From the NCBI RefSeq assembly GCF_003628535.1, contig NZ_RBCI01000002.1, positions 62,001 through 126,000 of the forward strand: a stretch of 64,000 nucleotides of DNA, read 5' to 3'. Positions within the stretch are counted from its first letter, which is position 1. Every line of letters starts with the position of its first letter. Under the pieces are notes generated by a model. The model was not told where the DNA came from. It worked only from the letters and a program-made list of their open reading frames with translations, and did not search any database. The DNA is from Flavisolibacter nicotianae. Lineage in GTDB: Bacteria > Bacteroidota > Bacteroidia > Chitinophagales > Chitinophagaceae. Shown piece after piece: positions 8,824 through 18,262 of the stretch. The translations under genes and the position numbers were made by a program.

Positions 8824-10239
8824 ATGCGAAAACTGGTAAGTGCTCTCCTCGTTTTTTTTCTTCTGCACGGCGCACTGTCTGCGCAGAAACCCGCCCGCAA
8901 GCCCAACATCATTTTTATCCTGGCCGATGACCTGGGCTGGGGAGAACTGGGTTGTTACGGAAACACCTACAACGAAACGCCCAACCTCGACAAGCTGTCT
9001 ACGCAGGGGCTGAAATTCACCCAAGCCTATTCGGCGGCACCCATCTGCTCGCCTTCGAGGGTGGCCATCATGACCGGCCAATACCCGGCCAGGACGCGAA
9101 TCACCGATTTTCTTCCCGCCAAAACAGACCGCTGGCTGGACCCGTCCAAATACCTCACCATCAACGAAGCACTTTCCAATGTCGGTTACTACACGGGCAT
9201 GTTTGGCAAATGGCACCTCGATACCGATTACCTGACCAACAAAGGCGGCCCGAAGGCACACGGCTTCGACGAGGTGATCGGCACAGAAACCAAATACATT
9301 GCCGACGGCGATTATTTTTTTCCCTACGACAAGATCAACACCTTTACCACGGGGGCGGACGGCGAATACCTGACCGACCGGCAAAGTGCCGAAGCCTGCC
9401 GGTTTATTGAGCGCAACCAGGAGCGGCCCTTTTTTCTTTACCTTCCTTTTTACGCCGTGCACACCAAACTGGATGCCCCGGAAGACCTGGTGAACAAGTA
9501 CAAAAAGAAATTCGACGCGAAATACGGCGAAGGCGAAGCCGAAAAATATTACGGTGCTGCCAACCCCAGGCACGAGGCGGACCATCGCGACAATCCCTAC
9601 CTCGCGGCCATGCTGGAGCGCATTGACGCCGGCGTGGGCCAGATTATGCAAACGCTGGCGGCAACAGGGCTGGACAAAAACACGCTGCTGGTCTTTTTTT
9701 CCGACAACGGCGGTGCCGGTAAAGCCGGTAACAACGGCTTCCTCCGGGCGGGCAAGTCCTGGCTCTACGAAGGCGGCATCCGGGAATGCCTGCTGATGCG
9801 CTGGCCCGGTAAAATTGCAGCCAACACGGTGACCAACGAACCGATGGCAGGGACAGATTTTTACCCGACCTTCCTGGAGGTGGCCGGCACACAAAACCCG
9901 CCGGGAAACCTGGTGGACGGCAAAAGCATTGTTTCGCTGATGATGGGTAAAAAGGCGCCGGCGCGGGAGGCCTTCTACTGGCATTATCCCTCCGAAACCG
10001 GCAAATGGAAGCCACGCATGGCCAGTGCCGTGCGCAAAGGCGATTACAAGCTGATCGAGTTTTACCTCGGGGGGCGGCTGGAGCTTTACGACCTGAAGAC
10101 CGACCCTTCGGAAAAACACAACCTGGCAACGGAAATGCCGGAAAAGGTGAAGGAACTGAAGGAAATGCTCGATACCTGGAAGATAGAGGTGAATGCGGAG
10201 ATACCGGACCTCAATGCTGCGAAGGGTGTGACAGACTAA
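8824..10239 (+). CDS. Type I sulfatase (Cys type), exported
   Basis: Formylglycine-dependent sulfatase that removes sulfate esters from a glycan in the periplasm. The signal peptide ends near ALSAQ. KPNIIFILADDLGWGELG gives the paired Asp metal ligands, and Cys75 in CSPSR is the residue converted to formylglycine, in the full motif CSPSRVAIMTGQYPAR. GKWHLDTDY and FFSDNGGAGK supply other conserved active-site blocks. The 471 residues are normal. It lies between the phosphodiesterase and the hybrid regulator on the same strand and needs a maturation enzyme such as the FGE encoded at 5650-6876. The sulfatase subfamily cannot be fixed by eye. Confidence 0.96.
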   Translation: MRKLVSALLVFFLLHGALSAQKPARKPNIIFILADDLGWGELGCYGNTYNETPNLDKLSTQGLKFTQAYSAAPICSPSRVAIMTGQYPARTRITDFLPAKTDRWLDPSKYLTINEALSNVGYYTGMFGKWHLDTDYLTNKGGPKAHGFDEVIGTETKYIADGDYFFPYDKINTFTTGADGEYLTDRQSAEACRFIERNQERPFFLYLPFYAVHTKLDAPEDLVNKYKKKFDAKYGEGEAEKYYGAANPRHEADHRDNPYLAAMLERIDAGVGQIMQTLAATGLDKNTLLVFFSDNGGAGKAGNNGFLRAGKSWLYEGGIRECLLMRWPGKIAANTVTNEPMAGTDFYPTFLEVAGTQNPPGNLVDGKSIVSLMMGKKAPAREAFYWHYPSETGKWKPRMASAVRKGDYKLIEFYLGGRLELYDLKTDPSEKHNLATEMPEKVKELKEMLDTWKIEVNAEIPDLNAAKGVTD

Positions 10240-10278
10240 AAACAACCTGGTTTCAAACAGCAAATCAATCCTGCTTTT

Positions 10279-13200
10279 ATGAAGTGCAATTGGCGTGAAT
10301 GGAGAATGATCTTAGGTAGTGTTTGCCTCTTGCTGCTGGGCACCGCCGCCGGGGCGCAGCAGATCCTCTTTCGGAACTATTCGGTTTCGGATGGCCTGTG
10401 CTCCAACACGGTCTGGTCCATTGCGCAGGACAAGGAAGGCTACATGTGGTTTGGCACCAAGCATGGCCTCAACCGCTTCGACGGCTATGCGTTCAAATCG
10501 TACCAGTTCCGCAAAGACATTCCCGGTTCCATCGGCAACAATTTCATTCACGCCATCTGCCGTTACGACGACAAGAACTTCTGGATCGGCACGGAAAGTG
10601 GCGTTTACAATTTAAATCTCGAAACGGAGCGCTTTACACCGGTGTCCATTGCCGGCGATGACCTGGTTTTTGACCTGCTTCGCGATAGCAAGGGAACTCT
10701 ATGGATCGCCACCAAAAGCAGGGGCTTGTACGGCTACCGGCCAGGCGATAAAAAGCTGGTTCATTTCACGGCAAATGCCGGCGGCGGCTTGTCGCTCAAC
10801 CAGGTTAGGAATCTGGAAGAAGACAGCCGGGGACGAATCTGGATCGGCACCTTTGGCGAAGGCGTTGATGTGCTGGATCCTGCCACGCAGCAGGTGGCGC
10901 ATTACAAAACAACATCGACGGATGCCGGCACCGGCATCAACAAGATCATTACCCTGTACAAAGACCTGCAGGGAAATATGTGGGCCGGTTCGCTGGGCGG
11001 GCTTGCCGTGTGGTATAGGGACGGTGGCCAGGCCGTTTTTACAAACGGAGCACCCGGCTCTATCAGCGACAACATCGTACGGGCCATTTACCAGCCTTCG
11101 CCGGACAAACTGTACGTGGGCACCGAAAAAGGTCTCAACATACTGGACACCCGCACCCAAACCTTCACGGCCTACACCCACAAAACCAACGATCCGCACA
11201 GCATCAGCGACAACGCGGTTTATTCCATTTACCCCGACCGGGAAGGCGGCACCTGGGTGGGTACGTTTTTCGGCGGGCTGAATTATTTCTCCACCAAGGG
11301 CTCCCGCTTCGAGCTGTATTACGCCACCGGCGAAAACAACACCCTGTCGGGCAATGCCGTCAGTTGCTTCCTCGAAGACAAACCCGGAACTTTCTGGGTG
11401 GGAACGGAAAACGGCGGGCTGAATTATTTCGATGCTCACGCCAAAACCTTCCGGCATTATCCCTTCACCGCGTCGCAGCAGCCGCTGTCCTATCACAACA
11501 TCCACTCCCTGCTCAGGGACGACCAGCAGAACCTCTGGATCGGGACCTTTAGCGCCGGGTTGAACATTTACAACCCGGCAACCGGGCGGGTAAAAAAATA
11601 CCAGCATGACCGGCTCGACACGACCTCGCTCAGCAACAACAACATCTATGCACTGTACAAGGACAGGGACGGTGTAATCTGGGTAGGCACCACCGAAGGG
11701 TTGAATGTTTATGATGCAAAGACGGATGCGTTTCACCGCGTTCGCGACAGGGGGTTGGACAAGAGCCTCGTCTACGGCATTTACGAAGATCACAATGGGT
11801 TCATCTGGTTTATTACCTACGATCTTGGCCTGGTCGGTAAAAACAAAAAGACGGGCAGGTGGGTGCAGTACACGGCAGGGAACCAGCCCAATGCACTTAG
11901 CTCCAACAAGCTGATTTCGCTCCTGGACGACCAGGCAGGCAACCTGTGGATCGGGACGGAAGGCGGTGGACTCAACTGTTTCAACCTGCAAACAAAAAAG
12001 ATCACCGTTTACAACGAGCCGCAGGGCATCAACCCCATTGTGTACGGCATCCAGAAAGACGACAACAACAACCTGTGGCTGTCGACGAACAATGGCATCA
12101 CCCGGTTTTCGCTGCAGACCGGGAAAACCAAAGTGTTTACCAACCTGGATAACCTCCAAAGCCCGCAGTTCAACTACAACGCCTCGCTGAAAGCAGCCGA
12201 TGGCAAAATTTATTTTGGCGGCATCAACGGCTTCAACGCCTTTTATCCCGATAGCCTGGCAGATGCCGTGACCGTCAGTTCCCCGGTCATTACCGCCTTT
12301 AAATTGTTCAACAAAGACATTGTTCCCGGCAGTGAGGATAGCCCTTTGCAAAAGCTCATTGGCTTTGTAAAGAAGATGACGCTGTCGCACGATCAGTCGG
12401 TCATCAGCTTTGAATATTCTGCGTTGAGCTACCTGGCGCCGGAAAAGATCCAGTATGCCTACCTGATGGAAGGCTTTGACAAGAGCTGGAACAATGTGGG
12501 CAGCCAGCGCAAAGCCACGTACACCAACCTGCCGCCCGGCACCTACACGTTCAGGGTCAGAGCCACGGATATCGACGGGAACTGGAACGGGCAAACAGCC
12601 AGCGTGCAGATCGTGGTAAAGCCGCCCTTTTACCGCACGACGGCCGCCTACCTGTTTTATCTCTTGCTGCTGGCGGCAGCAGTGGTGGCCTTCCGCCATT
12701 ACCTGCTGCGGAGAGCCCGGAAGAAAAACGAAGCCCGCCTGGAGCGGTTGAACGTGCAACGGGAAAAAGAGTTTTACAACCAGAAGATCGAGTTTTTTAC
12801 CACCATGGCCCACGAGATCCGCACGCCTTTGTCGCTCATCATTGCACCGCTGGAAAAGCTGCTGACGGCCGAAGAGTGGAAGCCCGAGGTGCGGGAGCAG
12901 CTTAGCATCATGGACGAAAATTCGGACCGCCTGCTCAACCTCGTGAACCAGCTGCTGGATTTCCGGCGCATCGAAAGCGATATCTATACCATCCGTACCG
13001 AAGAACTGGAGCTGATTTCGTTTATCCATTCCCTTTATTCGCGTTTTTCGGCGATCTCGTTTCAAAAAGGCGTAAAGTTTTCCCTGGCAACCACCATCAA
13101 CCGCCTCGATGTGGATGCCGACCCCGAAGCCCTGACCAAGATCCTCACCAACCTGCTGATCAACGCCTTCAAGTTCACCCGCAGCAAAGTGGAGCTCCGC

Positions 13201-14319
13201 ATCAATGACGTCACGACCGGGGAGGACGAGAAGGAGTATTTCTCCATCAGCGTGGCCGACGATGGGATGGGCATCCCGGCGGACCAACTGGAAAATATTT
13301 TCAAAGCCTTCTACAAGGTGAATGACAACAACCAGAATGTGGGCGGCACCGGTATTGGGCTGGCACTGGCCAAATCACTGGCCGAAAAACACGGCGGCCA
13401 ACTGCAGGTGGAAAGCCGCGAAGGCGTGGAAACCATTTTTACGCTGCTGATTCCCTACCGCTGTCCGGCCGGCGAAGCCACCGAAAGCAAGCCGGAACCG
13501 GCAGTGGCCGACGAAACCGAGGGCAAGCCTGCCGTCCTGGTCGTGGAAGACGACCTTTCCCTGCAGGCCTTTCTTGCCAAAAGCCTGCGGGCTGAAAATT
13601 ACAAGAGTCTTTGTGCGGCGAATGGCGCAGAGGCCCTGCGGTTGCTGGAAACGCATTCGGTAGAACTGATTCTTTCGGATGTGATGATGCCCGAAATGGA
13701 CGGCATTGCTTTTTGCCGCCAGGTTAAGAGCAACATCCAATACAGTCATATCCCGCTGGTTTTACTCACGGCCAAGGGAAATTCCGACGCCGAGATTGCG
13801 GGCATTGAAAACGGTGCCGACGCCTACATCACCAAGCCGTTCAAATGGAAACACCTGACGGTGGTGATGAAGAACCTCCTGGATTCAAGAGCGAAGCTGA
13901 AAAGCAAATTCACGCAGCAGCCCTTTGCCGACGTGGCCACGCTGACCACCAACACACAGGATAAAAAATTCATTGAAAAGCTCATCGCCATCATTGAAGA
14001 ACGCATGACCGATTCGCAACTGTCGGTGGAAGAGCTGAGCCGCGAAATGGCCATGAGCCGCTCCAGCCTTCACAAGAAGCTAAAGGCCATGTCGGGCCAT
14101 GTGCCCAACGAATTCATCCGCCTGATCCGGCTGAAGCATGCGGCGAAGTTGCTCCTGGGTGGCGAGCACAATATTTCGGAGGTTGGCTATTTGGCCGGGT
14201 TCAATTCACCCTCGTATTTCTCGAAATGCTTTCTGCAGCAGTTTGGCGTTACGCCAAGCGAGTTTTCGGAGAAGCAGGCCGCAAAGCCCAACCACAACCT
14301 GGAGGATATCCTGGGATAA
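10279..14319 (+). CDS. Hybrid two-component system regulator (sensor, kinase, receiver and AraC domain in one chain)
   Basis: Inner-membrane one-protein signalling system typical of Bacteroidota glycan loci. After a signal peptide (LLLLGTAAGAQQ), about 650 residues form two sensor beta-propellers with repeated NLWIGT/GVWVGT-type motifs. A Y_Y_Y domain ends near residue 775, and one membrane span lies around 790-810. The HisKA box FFTTMAHEIRTPLSLI (His near 842) follows, then an ATPase domain (NLLINAFKF, DDGMGI, GGTGIGLAL), a receiver with Asp near 1133 in LSDVMMPEMDG, and a C-terminal AraC helix-turn-helix pair. The length of 1346 is standard. It sits between two sulfatase genes and should activate this locus when a specific oligosaccharide binds the propeller. 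Confidence 0.97.
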   Translation: MKCNWREWRMILGSVCLLLLGTAAGAQQILFRNYSVSDGLCSNTVWSIAQDKEGYMWFGTKHGLNRFDGYAFKSYQFRKDIPGSIGNNFIHAICRYDDKNFWIGTESGVYNLNLETERFTPVSIAGDDLVFDLLRDSKGTLWIATKSRGLYGYRPGDKKLVHFTANAGGGLSLNQVRNLEEDSRGRIWIGTFGEGVDVLDPATQQVAHYKTTSTDAGTGINKIITLYKDLQGNMWAGSLGGLAVWYRDGGQAVFTNGAPGSISDNIVRAIYQPSPDKLYVGTEKGLNILDTRTQTFTAYTHKTNDPHSISDNAVYSIYPDREGGTWVGTFFGGLNYFSTKGSRFELYYATGENNTLSGNAVSCFLEDKPGTFWVGTENGGLNYFDAHAKTFRHYPFTASQQPLSYHNIHSLLRDDQQNLWIGTFSAGLNIYNPATGRVKKYQHDRLDTTSLSNNNIYALYKDRDGVIWVGTTEGLNVYDAKTDAFHRVRDRGLDKSLVYGIYEDHNGFIWFITYDLGLVGKNKKTGRWVQYTAGNQPNALSSNKLISLLDDQAGNLWIGTEGGGLNCFNLQTKKITVYNEPQGINPIVYGIQKDDNNNLWLSTNNGITRFSLQTGKTKVFTNLDNLQSPQFNYNASLKAADGKIYFGGINGFNAFYPDSLADAVTVSSPVITAFKLFNKDIVPGSEDSPLQKLIGFVKKMTLSHDQSVISFEYSALSYLAPEKIQYAYLMEGFDKSWNNVGSQRKATYTNLPPGTYTFRVRATDIDGNWNGQTASVQIVVKPPFYRTTAAYLFYLLLLAAAVVAFRHYLLRRARKKNEARLERLNVQREKEFYNQKIEFFTTMAHEIRTPLSLIIAPLEKLLTAEEWKPEVREQLSIMDENSDRLLNLVNQLLDFRRIESDIYTIRTEELELISFIHSLYSRFSAISFQKGVKFSLATTINRLDVDADPEALTKILTNLLINAFKFTRSKVELRINDVTTGEDEKEYFSISVADDGMGIPADQLENIFKAFYKVNDNNQNVGGTGIGLALAKSLAEKHGGQLQVESREGVETIFTLLIPYRCPAGEATESKPEPAVADETEGKPAVLVVEDDLSLQAFLAKSLRAENYKSLCAANGAEALRLLETHSVELILSDVMMPEMDGIAFCRQVKSNIQYSHIPLVLLTAKGNSDAEIAGIENGADAYITKPFKWKHLTVVMKNLLDSRAKLKSKFTQQPFADVATLTTNTQDKKFIEKLIAIIEERMTDSQLSVEELSREMAMSRSSLHKKLKAMSGHVPNEFIRLIRLKHAAKLLLGGEHNISEVGYLAGFNSPSYFSKCFLQQFGVTPSEFSEKQAAKPNHNLEDILG

Positions 14320-14332
14320 GTTTTTGTGCGGC

Positions 14333-14342
14333 GACAATTGTG
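14333..14342. promoter_or_regulatory. Second GACAATTGTG motif, upstream of sulfatase 2
   Basis: Identical 10-mer to 7193-7202, 75 bp before the second sulfatase start. The weight of evidence is low because only two copies were found by eye. Confidence 0.25.
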
Positions 14343-14417
14343 TTAGTCTCTTCGACAGGCGTGACAGGAAACCGTTGTCCCTTGTATTACTATTGTTGAC
14401 CGTTAGCTATTTGTTGT

Positions 14418-15857
14418 ATGAACCCAAGACCTTTCCTGTTGCTCTTATTCTTCGCCCTCGGCTTTGGCTGGCTCTGTGCCGGTGCCCAGTCGGCAAAGCA
14501 TCCCAACATTGTCTTTATCCTCGCCGATGACCTGGGCTGGGGAGATGTGGGTTTTCATGGCAGTGAGATCAAAACTCCCAACCTGGACCGGCTGGCAGCG
14601 GAAGGCGTGGTGCTGAGCCGTTACTACACGGCACCCATTTGTTCGCCAACAAGAGCCGGTTTGATGACGGGGCGCTACCCCAATCGCTTTGGCCTGCGGG
14701 CCACCGTGGTGCCGCCCTGGAGCCAGTTTGGCGTGGACACCACCGAAGAGTTCCTGCCGCAAATGCTGCAGCAGGCCGGTTATGCCAACCGGGCGGTGAT
14801 CGGCAAGTGGCATCTCGGGCAGGCGAAAAGAAGATACCTGCCGTTGCAAAGGGGCTTCACCCATTTTTACGGACACTACAACGGCGCCATCAACTATTTT
14901 ACGCATGAGCGGGAAGGTGAGCTGGACTGGCACAACGACGAGGAAACCTCGTACGACAAAGGCTATTCGACGGACCTGCTCACCGACGAAGCAGTGCGTT
15001 GCATCCAAAGCTATTCAAAGCAAGGGGCGCCGTTCTTTGTTTACGTGGCGTACAATGCGCCGCACGGTCCCCTGCAGGCAAAAAAAGAGGACCTGCAGTT
15101 GTATGGCTTTGACGAAAGCAAGCCTTTGTTTGGCAAGAACGGATCGATCGGCGAAATCGACAAGGCCGACGAAGGCCGCGGCAATTCCCAACGGCAAACC
15201 TATTCAGCGATGGTTAACTGCATGGACCGTGGCATCGGTCGCATTCTTCAGGCCCTGAAAGAACAAGGACTTGAAGAAAATACGCTGGTCATCTTCCACA
15301 GCGACAACGGCGCGGCACCCAACGAAGGCGGCACGAGCGGCGAACTACGCGGATTGAAGTTCCAGGAATGGGAGGGTGGTGTCAGGGCGCCGGCGATCGT
15401 TCGGTGGCCGGGTGGATTTCGGGGCGGGAGAACCGTCGATGGGGTGATGGGCTACGTTGACCTGGCGCCAACGCTAAGGGAGATCACAGGCCTTCATTCT
15501 GCCCCGGCAAAACCGTACGATGGTGTCAGCATGCTGGCCGCCTGGAAAGGACAGAAAACAAAAAAGAATCGAGAACTCTACCTCGGTTACGGCAGCATCA
15601 TCTCCAACAACTGGAAACTGGTAAAAGCCAATGCCGGCAACCCGAAAATGGAAGCAACTGAAGATCTTTTGTTCGACATTGTAAAAGACCCGTCTGAAAA
15701 AAATAATGTGAAGGCGGCGCACCCCGATGTGTATGCAGAACTCCTGGAAAAAGTAGCCGCTTACGACGCCATCAAACCCGCCGTGGAAGTACCGCCTTAT
15801 GGCCAGGGACGCAAGGGGTACAAGGCGCCCAGGGAATGGAAAATTACGGAAGAATAA
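14418..15857 (+). CDS. Type I sulfatase (Cys type, CSPTR variant), exported
   Basis: Second exported sulfatase of the locus, 479 residues. The signal peptide (FLLLLFFALGFGWLCAGAQ) is followed by HPNIVFILADDLGWGDVG with the metal-binding Asp pair. The core is CSPTRAGLMTGRYPNRFG, with Cys75 as the formylglycine precursor and Thr in place of the commoner Ser at the fourth position. GKWHLGQ, APHGPLQ and FHSDNGAAPNEGG are further conserved blocks. It differs enough from the 8824 sulfatase to suggest a different sulfate position or linkage. It lies after the hybrid regulator, and a strong terminator follows, so it closes the locus. Confidence 0.96.
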   Translation: MNPRPFLLLLFFALGFGWLCAGAQSAKHPNIVFILADDLGWGDVGFHGSEIKTPNLDRLAAEGVVLSRYYTAPICSPTRAGLMTGRYPNRFGLRATVVPPWSQFGVDTTEEFLPQMLQQAGYANRAVIGKWHLGQAKRRYLPLQRGFTHFYGHYNGAINYFTHEREGELDWHNDEETSYDKGYSTDLLTDEAVRCIQSYSKQGAPFFVYVAYNAPHGPLQAKKEDLQLYGFDESKPLFGKNGSIGEIDKADEGRGNSQRQTYSAMVNCMDRGIGRILQALKEQGLEENTLVIFHSDNGAAPNEGGTSGELRGLKFQEWEGGVRAPAIVRWPGGFRGGRTVDGVMGYVDLAPTLREITGLHSAPAKPYDGVSMLAAWKGQKTKKNRELYLGYGSIISNNWKLVKANAGNPKMEATEDLLFDIVKDPSEKNNVKAAHPDVYAELLEKVAAYDAIKPAVEVPPYGQGRKGYKAPREWKITEE

Positions 15858-15917
15858 GAGCCGTCCACAACAACAACGCTGCCTTCGTCATCAACCTGTT
15901 TTCACATAGCAATCGTT

Positions 15918-15948
15918 AAGCCCTTTGTTTCTACAAAGGGCTTTTTTT
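15918..15948 (+). terminator. Strong intrinsic terminator after sulfatase 2
   Basis: A perfect 10-bp stem, AAGCCCTTTG (15918-15927) and CAAAGGGCTT (15934-15943), has a 6-base loop and a run of seven Ts. It lies 60 bp after the sulfatase stop and also separates the convergent esterase gene. Confidence 0.92.
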
Positions 15949-15994
15949 AAGTAGGGCTGTGGCTGCGACTCCGGCGGGTTCGAAAGCCAAAATC

Positions 15995-16708
15995 CTATAC
16001 ATGTAGCAGGATATCCACCAGTTCCCTGGGTTTGCTGAAAAACGGCGAGTGACTTGTTGGCAATTGATACACGTTCTCACACGGCATTTCGGTATACATT
16101 TTCCGTTGGATAAACGGCGTGACCGCCCTGTCTTCCGTACATTCAATGTATACCCTTGGCACGCTGCCAAAATTTTCTTCGGTTAGTTCAAGCGGTGTGA
16201 TACCCGATTCGACCGGTTCGTGGCTCAATAAAAGTTTTGCCAGTGCTGTGATGTCCTCATCGCAGTCGTGGTATAAACCTTCGCGGTAGATTTTGGGCTG
16301 CAGGGTGTGGGAAGAGGTTTCCGGGTGTTGCGTAACATAAGGTTTCAGCCAGCCTTCCGTATCCTGGAGCGAATACTCCCGCTGCGTTTTGCCGTTCGGA
16401 ATTAAATAGGCCGCGAGGTAAACCAGTTTCTCAATTTTGCCGGGACGGTATTCTGCTACTTGCGAGATCATGATGCCGTTCTTGCTGTGGCCTACCAGGA
16501 CGACTTTCCCGGGAATTTCATCAAGCAAGGCGCACAGTGTCTGCACCGTGTTTTTCATTTTCACGTCCCCGATCGGCGTCTTGTCACGCCCCATGCCCGG
16601 GAGGTCGACGGCGATGGCCTGGTGACCTGCTTTTTCCAAAAGCGGAATAACCTTGTGCCAGTTCCAGGCACTGTGCCAGGAACCATGAATTAAAACGAAT
16701 GTTTTCAT
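15995..16708 (-). CDS. Alpha/beta hydrolase (EstC/salicylate-esterase-like)
   Basis: Cytoplasmic alpha/beta-hydrolase of 237 residues. I use the ATG at 16708, so the protein begins MKTFVLIHGSWHSAWNW. The oxyanion motif HG is at residues 8-9. The nucleophile is Ser75 in VGHSKNG, and the acid and base are probably the Asp of CTEDRAVTP and the His of TSHSPFFS near the C-terminus. The size and the HGSWH start resemble plant-type methyl-ester hydrolases and EstC. The natural substrate is unknown. A near-match -7 box (CACTTTTG) lies just upstream on the minus strand. The neighbours (AraC-MGMT fusion upstream) do not suggest a shared pathway. Confidence 0.88.
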   Translation of the reverse strand: MKTFVLIHGSWHSAWNWHKVIPLLEKAGHQAIAVDLPGMGRDKTPIGDVKMKNTVQTLCALLDEIPGKVVLVGHSKNGIMISQVAEYRPGKIEKLVYLAAYLIPNGKTQREYSLQDTEGWLKPYVTQHPETSSHTLQPKIYREGLYHDCDEDITALAKLLLSHEPVESGITPLELTEENFGSVPRVYIECTEDRAVTPFIQRKMYTEMPCENVYQLPTSHSPFFSKPRELVDILLHV

Positions 16709-16773
16709 GCTAGTTGTTTTCTGCTGCAAAAGTGAACCACAGGCTTAGCGATGGCAACCCGGATCTTGCTGTT

Positions 16774-17622
16774 TTAAACAACCGTCGAAACCTTTGCCGC
16801 TTCCCAGCCGATCATGGCTGTTTTGCGGACAGGTCCCCAATGATAGTTGCCAAAGGTGCCCGCGGATTGAATGACGCGGTGACAGGGAATAATGAACGCA
16901 ACCGGGTTTTGCCCGATGGCCGAACCAACGGCCCGCAATGCATTCGGGTTGTTGATTTGTTCGGCGATGGTCTTGTACGTTGAAAGCGCACCGGCCGGGA
17001 TTTTCAGAAGCGTTTCCCATACTTTAAGTTGAAAGGCGGTGCCTTTTAAGTGAAGCTTGATTTGATAGAGCTGACTCCAGTCGTGCGTAAAAAGATAAAG
17101 GGCATTTTGCTGTATGCGATCCACCACCTGTTTGTACGAAGCATTGGGAAAATCCTGCTGCAGTTCGTGCAGTGCTTTTTGTTCATCGTCGGCAAAGGCC
17201 ATGTGGCAAATTCCTTTTTGCGTGGAAGCTACCAGGATGGTTCCAAAGGGACTTTCGGCATAACTGTAGTTGATGGCAAGAGCAGCCCCACCGTTCTTGT
17301 ATTCACCGGGTGTCATTCCCTCGATCCCGATAAAAAGATCGTGCAGCCGGCCCGTCCCGGACAGCCCGGTTTCAAAGGCAGCATCAAACAACGTGGTACC
17401 TTTTTCTTTCAACCTGTTTTTTGCATACTCAACGGTCAGGAACTGCAGGAACTTTTTCGGGCTAACTCCCGCCCAGTCGGAAAACAGGCGCTGGAAATGG
17501 AAAGGGCTCAGGTGTATTTTCTGTGCAACTTCTTCCAGCGTCGGTTGTGTTTTGAAGTTTTGCGTGAGATAGTCAATGGCTTCGGCAATGCGGTTGAAAT
17601 TGATCGTCTCTTGCGGGTTCAT
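16774..17622 (-). CDS. AraC-type HTH fused to methylated-DNA--cysteine S-methyltransferase
   Basis: Repair protein of 282 residues that removes alkyl groups from O6-alkylguanine onto its own cysteine. Residues 1-105 form an AraC-type DNA-binding domain (LEEVAQKIHLSPFHFQRLF). Residues 115-282 are the methyltransferase with FQLKVWETLLKIPAG and the active-site IPCHRVI, Cys247. The N-terminal zinc-binding Ada domain that senses phosphotriesters in E. coli Ada is absent, so the usual Ada switch cannot operate as described there. The start ATG follows a perfect Bacteroidota -7 box by about 20 bp. Confidence 0.95.
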   Translation of the reverse strand: MNPQETINFNRIAEAIDYLTQNFKTQPTLEEVAQKIHLSPFHFQRLFSDWAGVSPKKFLQFLTVEYAKNRLKEKGTTLFDAAFETGLSGTGRLHDLFIGIEGMTPGEYKNGGAALAINYSYAESPFGTILVASTQKGICHMAFADDEQKALHELQQDFPNASYKQVVDRIQQNALYLFTHDWSQLYQIKLHLKGTAFQLKVWETLLKIPAGALSTYKTIAEQINNPNALRAVGSAIGQNPVAFIIPCHRVIQSAGTFGNYHWGPVRKTAMIGWEAAKVSTVV

Positions 17623-17641
17623 GGCTGCTTTGTTTGTACCA

Positions 17642-17649
17642 CAAAACTA
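17642..17649 (-). promoter_or_regulatory. -7 promoter element of the AraC-MGMT gene
   Basis: On the minus strand the sequence reads TAGTTTTG, a perfect TAnnTTTG, ending 20 bp before the ATG at 17622. No clear -33 TTTG was seen. Confidence 0.6.
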
Positions 17650-17746
17650 GCTTGCCGGCGTGCTCCGGGAAACCCGGTTCTTGCGGAAGTGGAAAGCACA
17701 CAAAAGAAAATTATCTTCAGGAGCCTTCGTTCTCACAAAAAAGAAA

Positions 17747-18256
17747 CTATCCTGCCTCAGACCCCTGTTCCCGGCGCTTGACAAAACTGATCTCTCCTGT
17801 CCGTTCCAGATACACGTCCTTGATTGAATCCAACGCTTCCTCCTGTACGGTAAGGCGCAGTTCTTCCAGCACATCCTGCTCCGAAATCCCGGCTTTTTTC
17901 AGGTTGGCTGACCGGAACCGGCCATTTTCAAACAGAACCATTCGCCGGCCTTTCACGGCATCGCCAAACCATTTGCTGTACACCGACAGGCGGGAAAGGG
18001 CCTGGTGAATGAGCAGGATAACGATCACCGAAACCACCGTTGAAACAAAAGGCGTGGCACCGACTACGCCACGGCTGATGATGGCGCCGATCAGGAACGT
18101 GATGATTTTGTCGAAGCTTTCGCCCTTGCCAAAGGGACGCATGCCCGCAAGGCGCAGCAAAACAAGTGTGATCAAAAACATCACAGCCGACCGTGCGGCA
18201 ATTTCGGCAAGGCCAATGTCTTCTTTCACGCCCCACCAGTGAATAGGATCTGTCAT
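17747..18256 (-). CDS. DUF421 (YetF-like) membrane protein
   Basis: Membrane protein of 169 residues in the DUF421/YetF family, function not established. The N-terminal half has two or three hydrophobic helices (SAVMFLITLVLLRLAGMRPF, then IITFLIGAIISRGVVG and a further span). The C-terminal half is the small soluble YetF fold, with KGRRMVLFENGRF and a line containing SEQDVLEELRLTVQEEALDS, typical for the family. Its start is 6 bp after the stop of the PAP2 gene, so the two are co-transcribed. A role in membrane or envelope homeostasis is a guess based on this pairing. Confidence 0.88.
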   Translation of the reverse strand: MTDPIHWWGVKEDIGLAEIAARSAVMFLITLVLLRLAGMRPFGKGESFDKIITFLIGAIISRGVVGATPFVSTVVSVIVILLIHQALSRLSVYSKWFGDAVKGRRMVLFENGRFRSANLKKAGISEQDVLEELRLTVQEEALDSIKDVYLERTGEISFVKRREQGSEAG

Positions 18257-18262
18257 AATTTT

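Noticed and set aside
8797-10263. 488-codon open frame antisense to sulfatase 1
   Set aside because: No domain or signal; the sense strand encodes a complete sulfatase with all motifs.
10699-13287. 862-codon open frame antisense to the hybrid regulator
   Set aside because: Low-complexity Val/Gln/His-rich translation without motifs; it mirrors the GC-rich sense gene and is a shadow.
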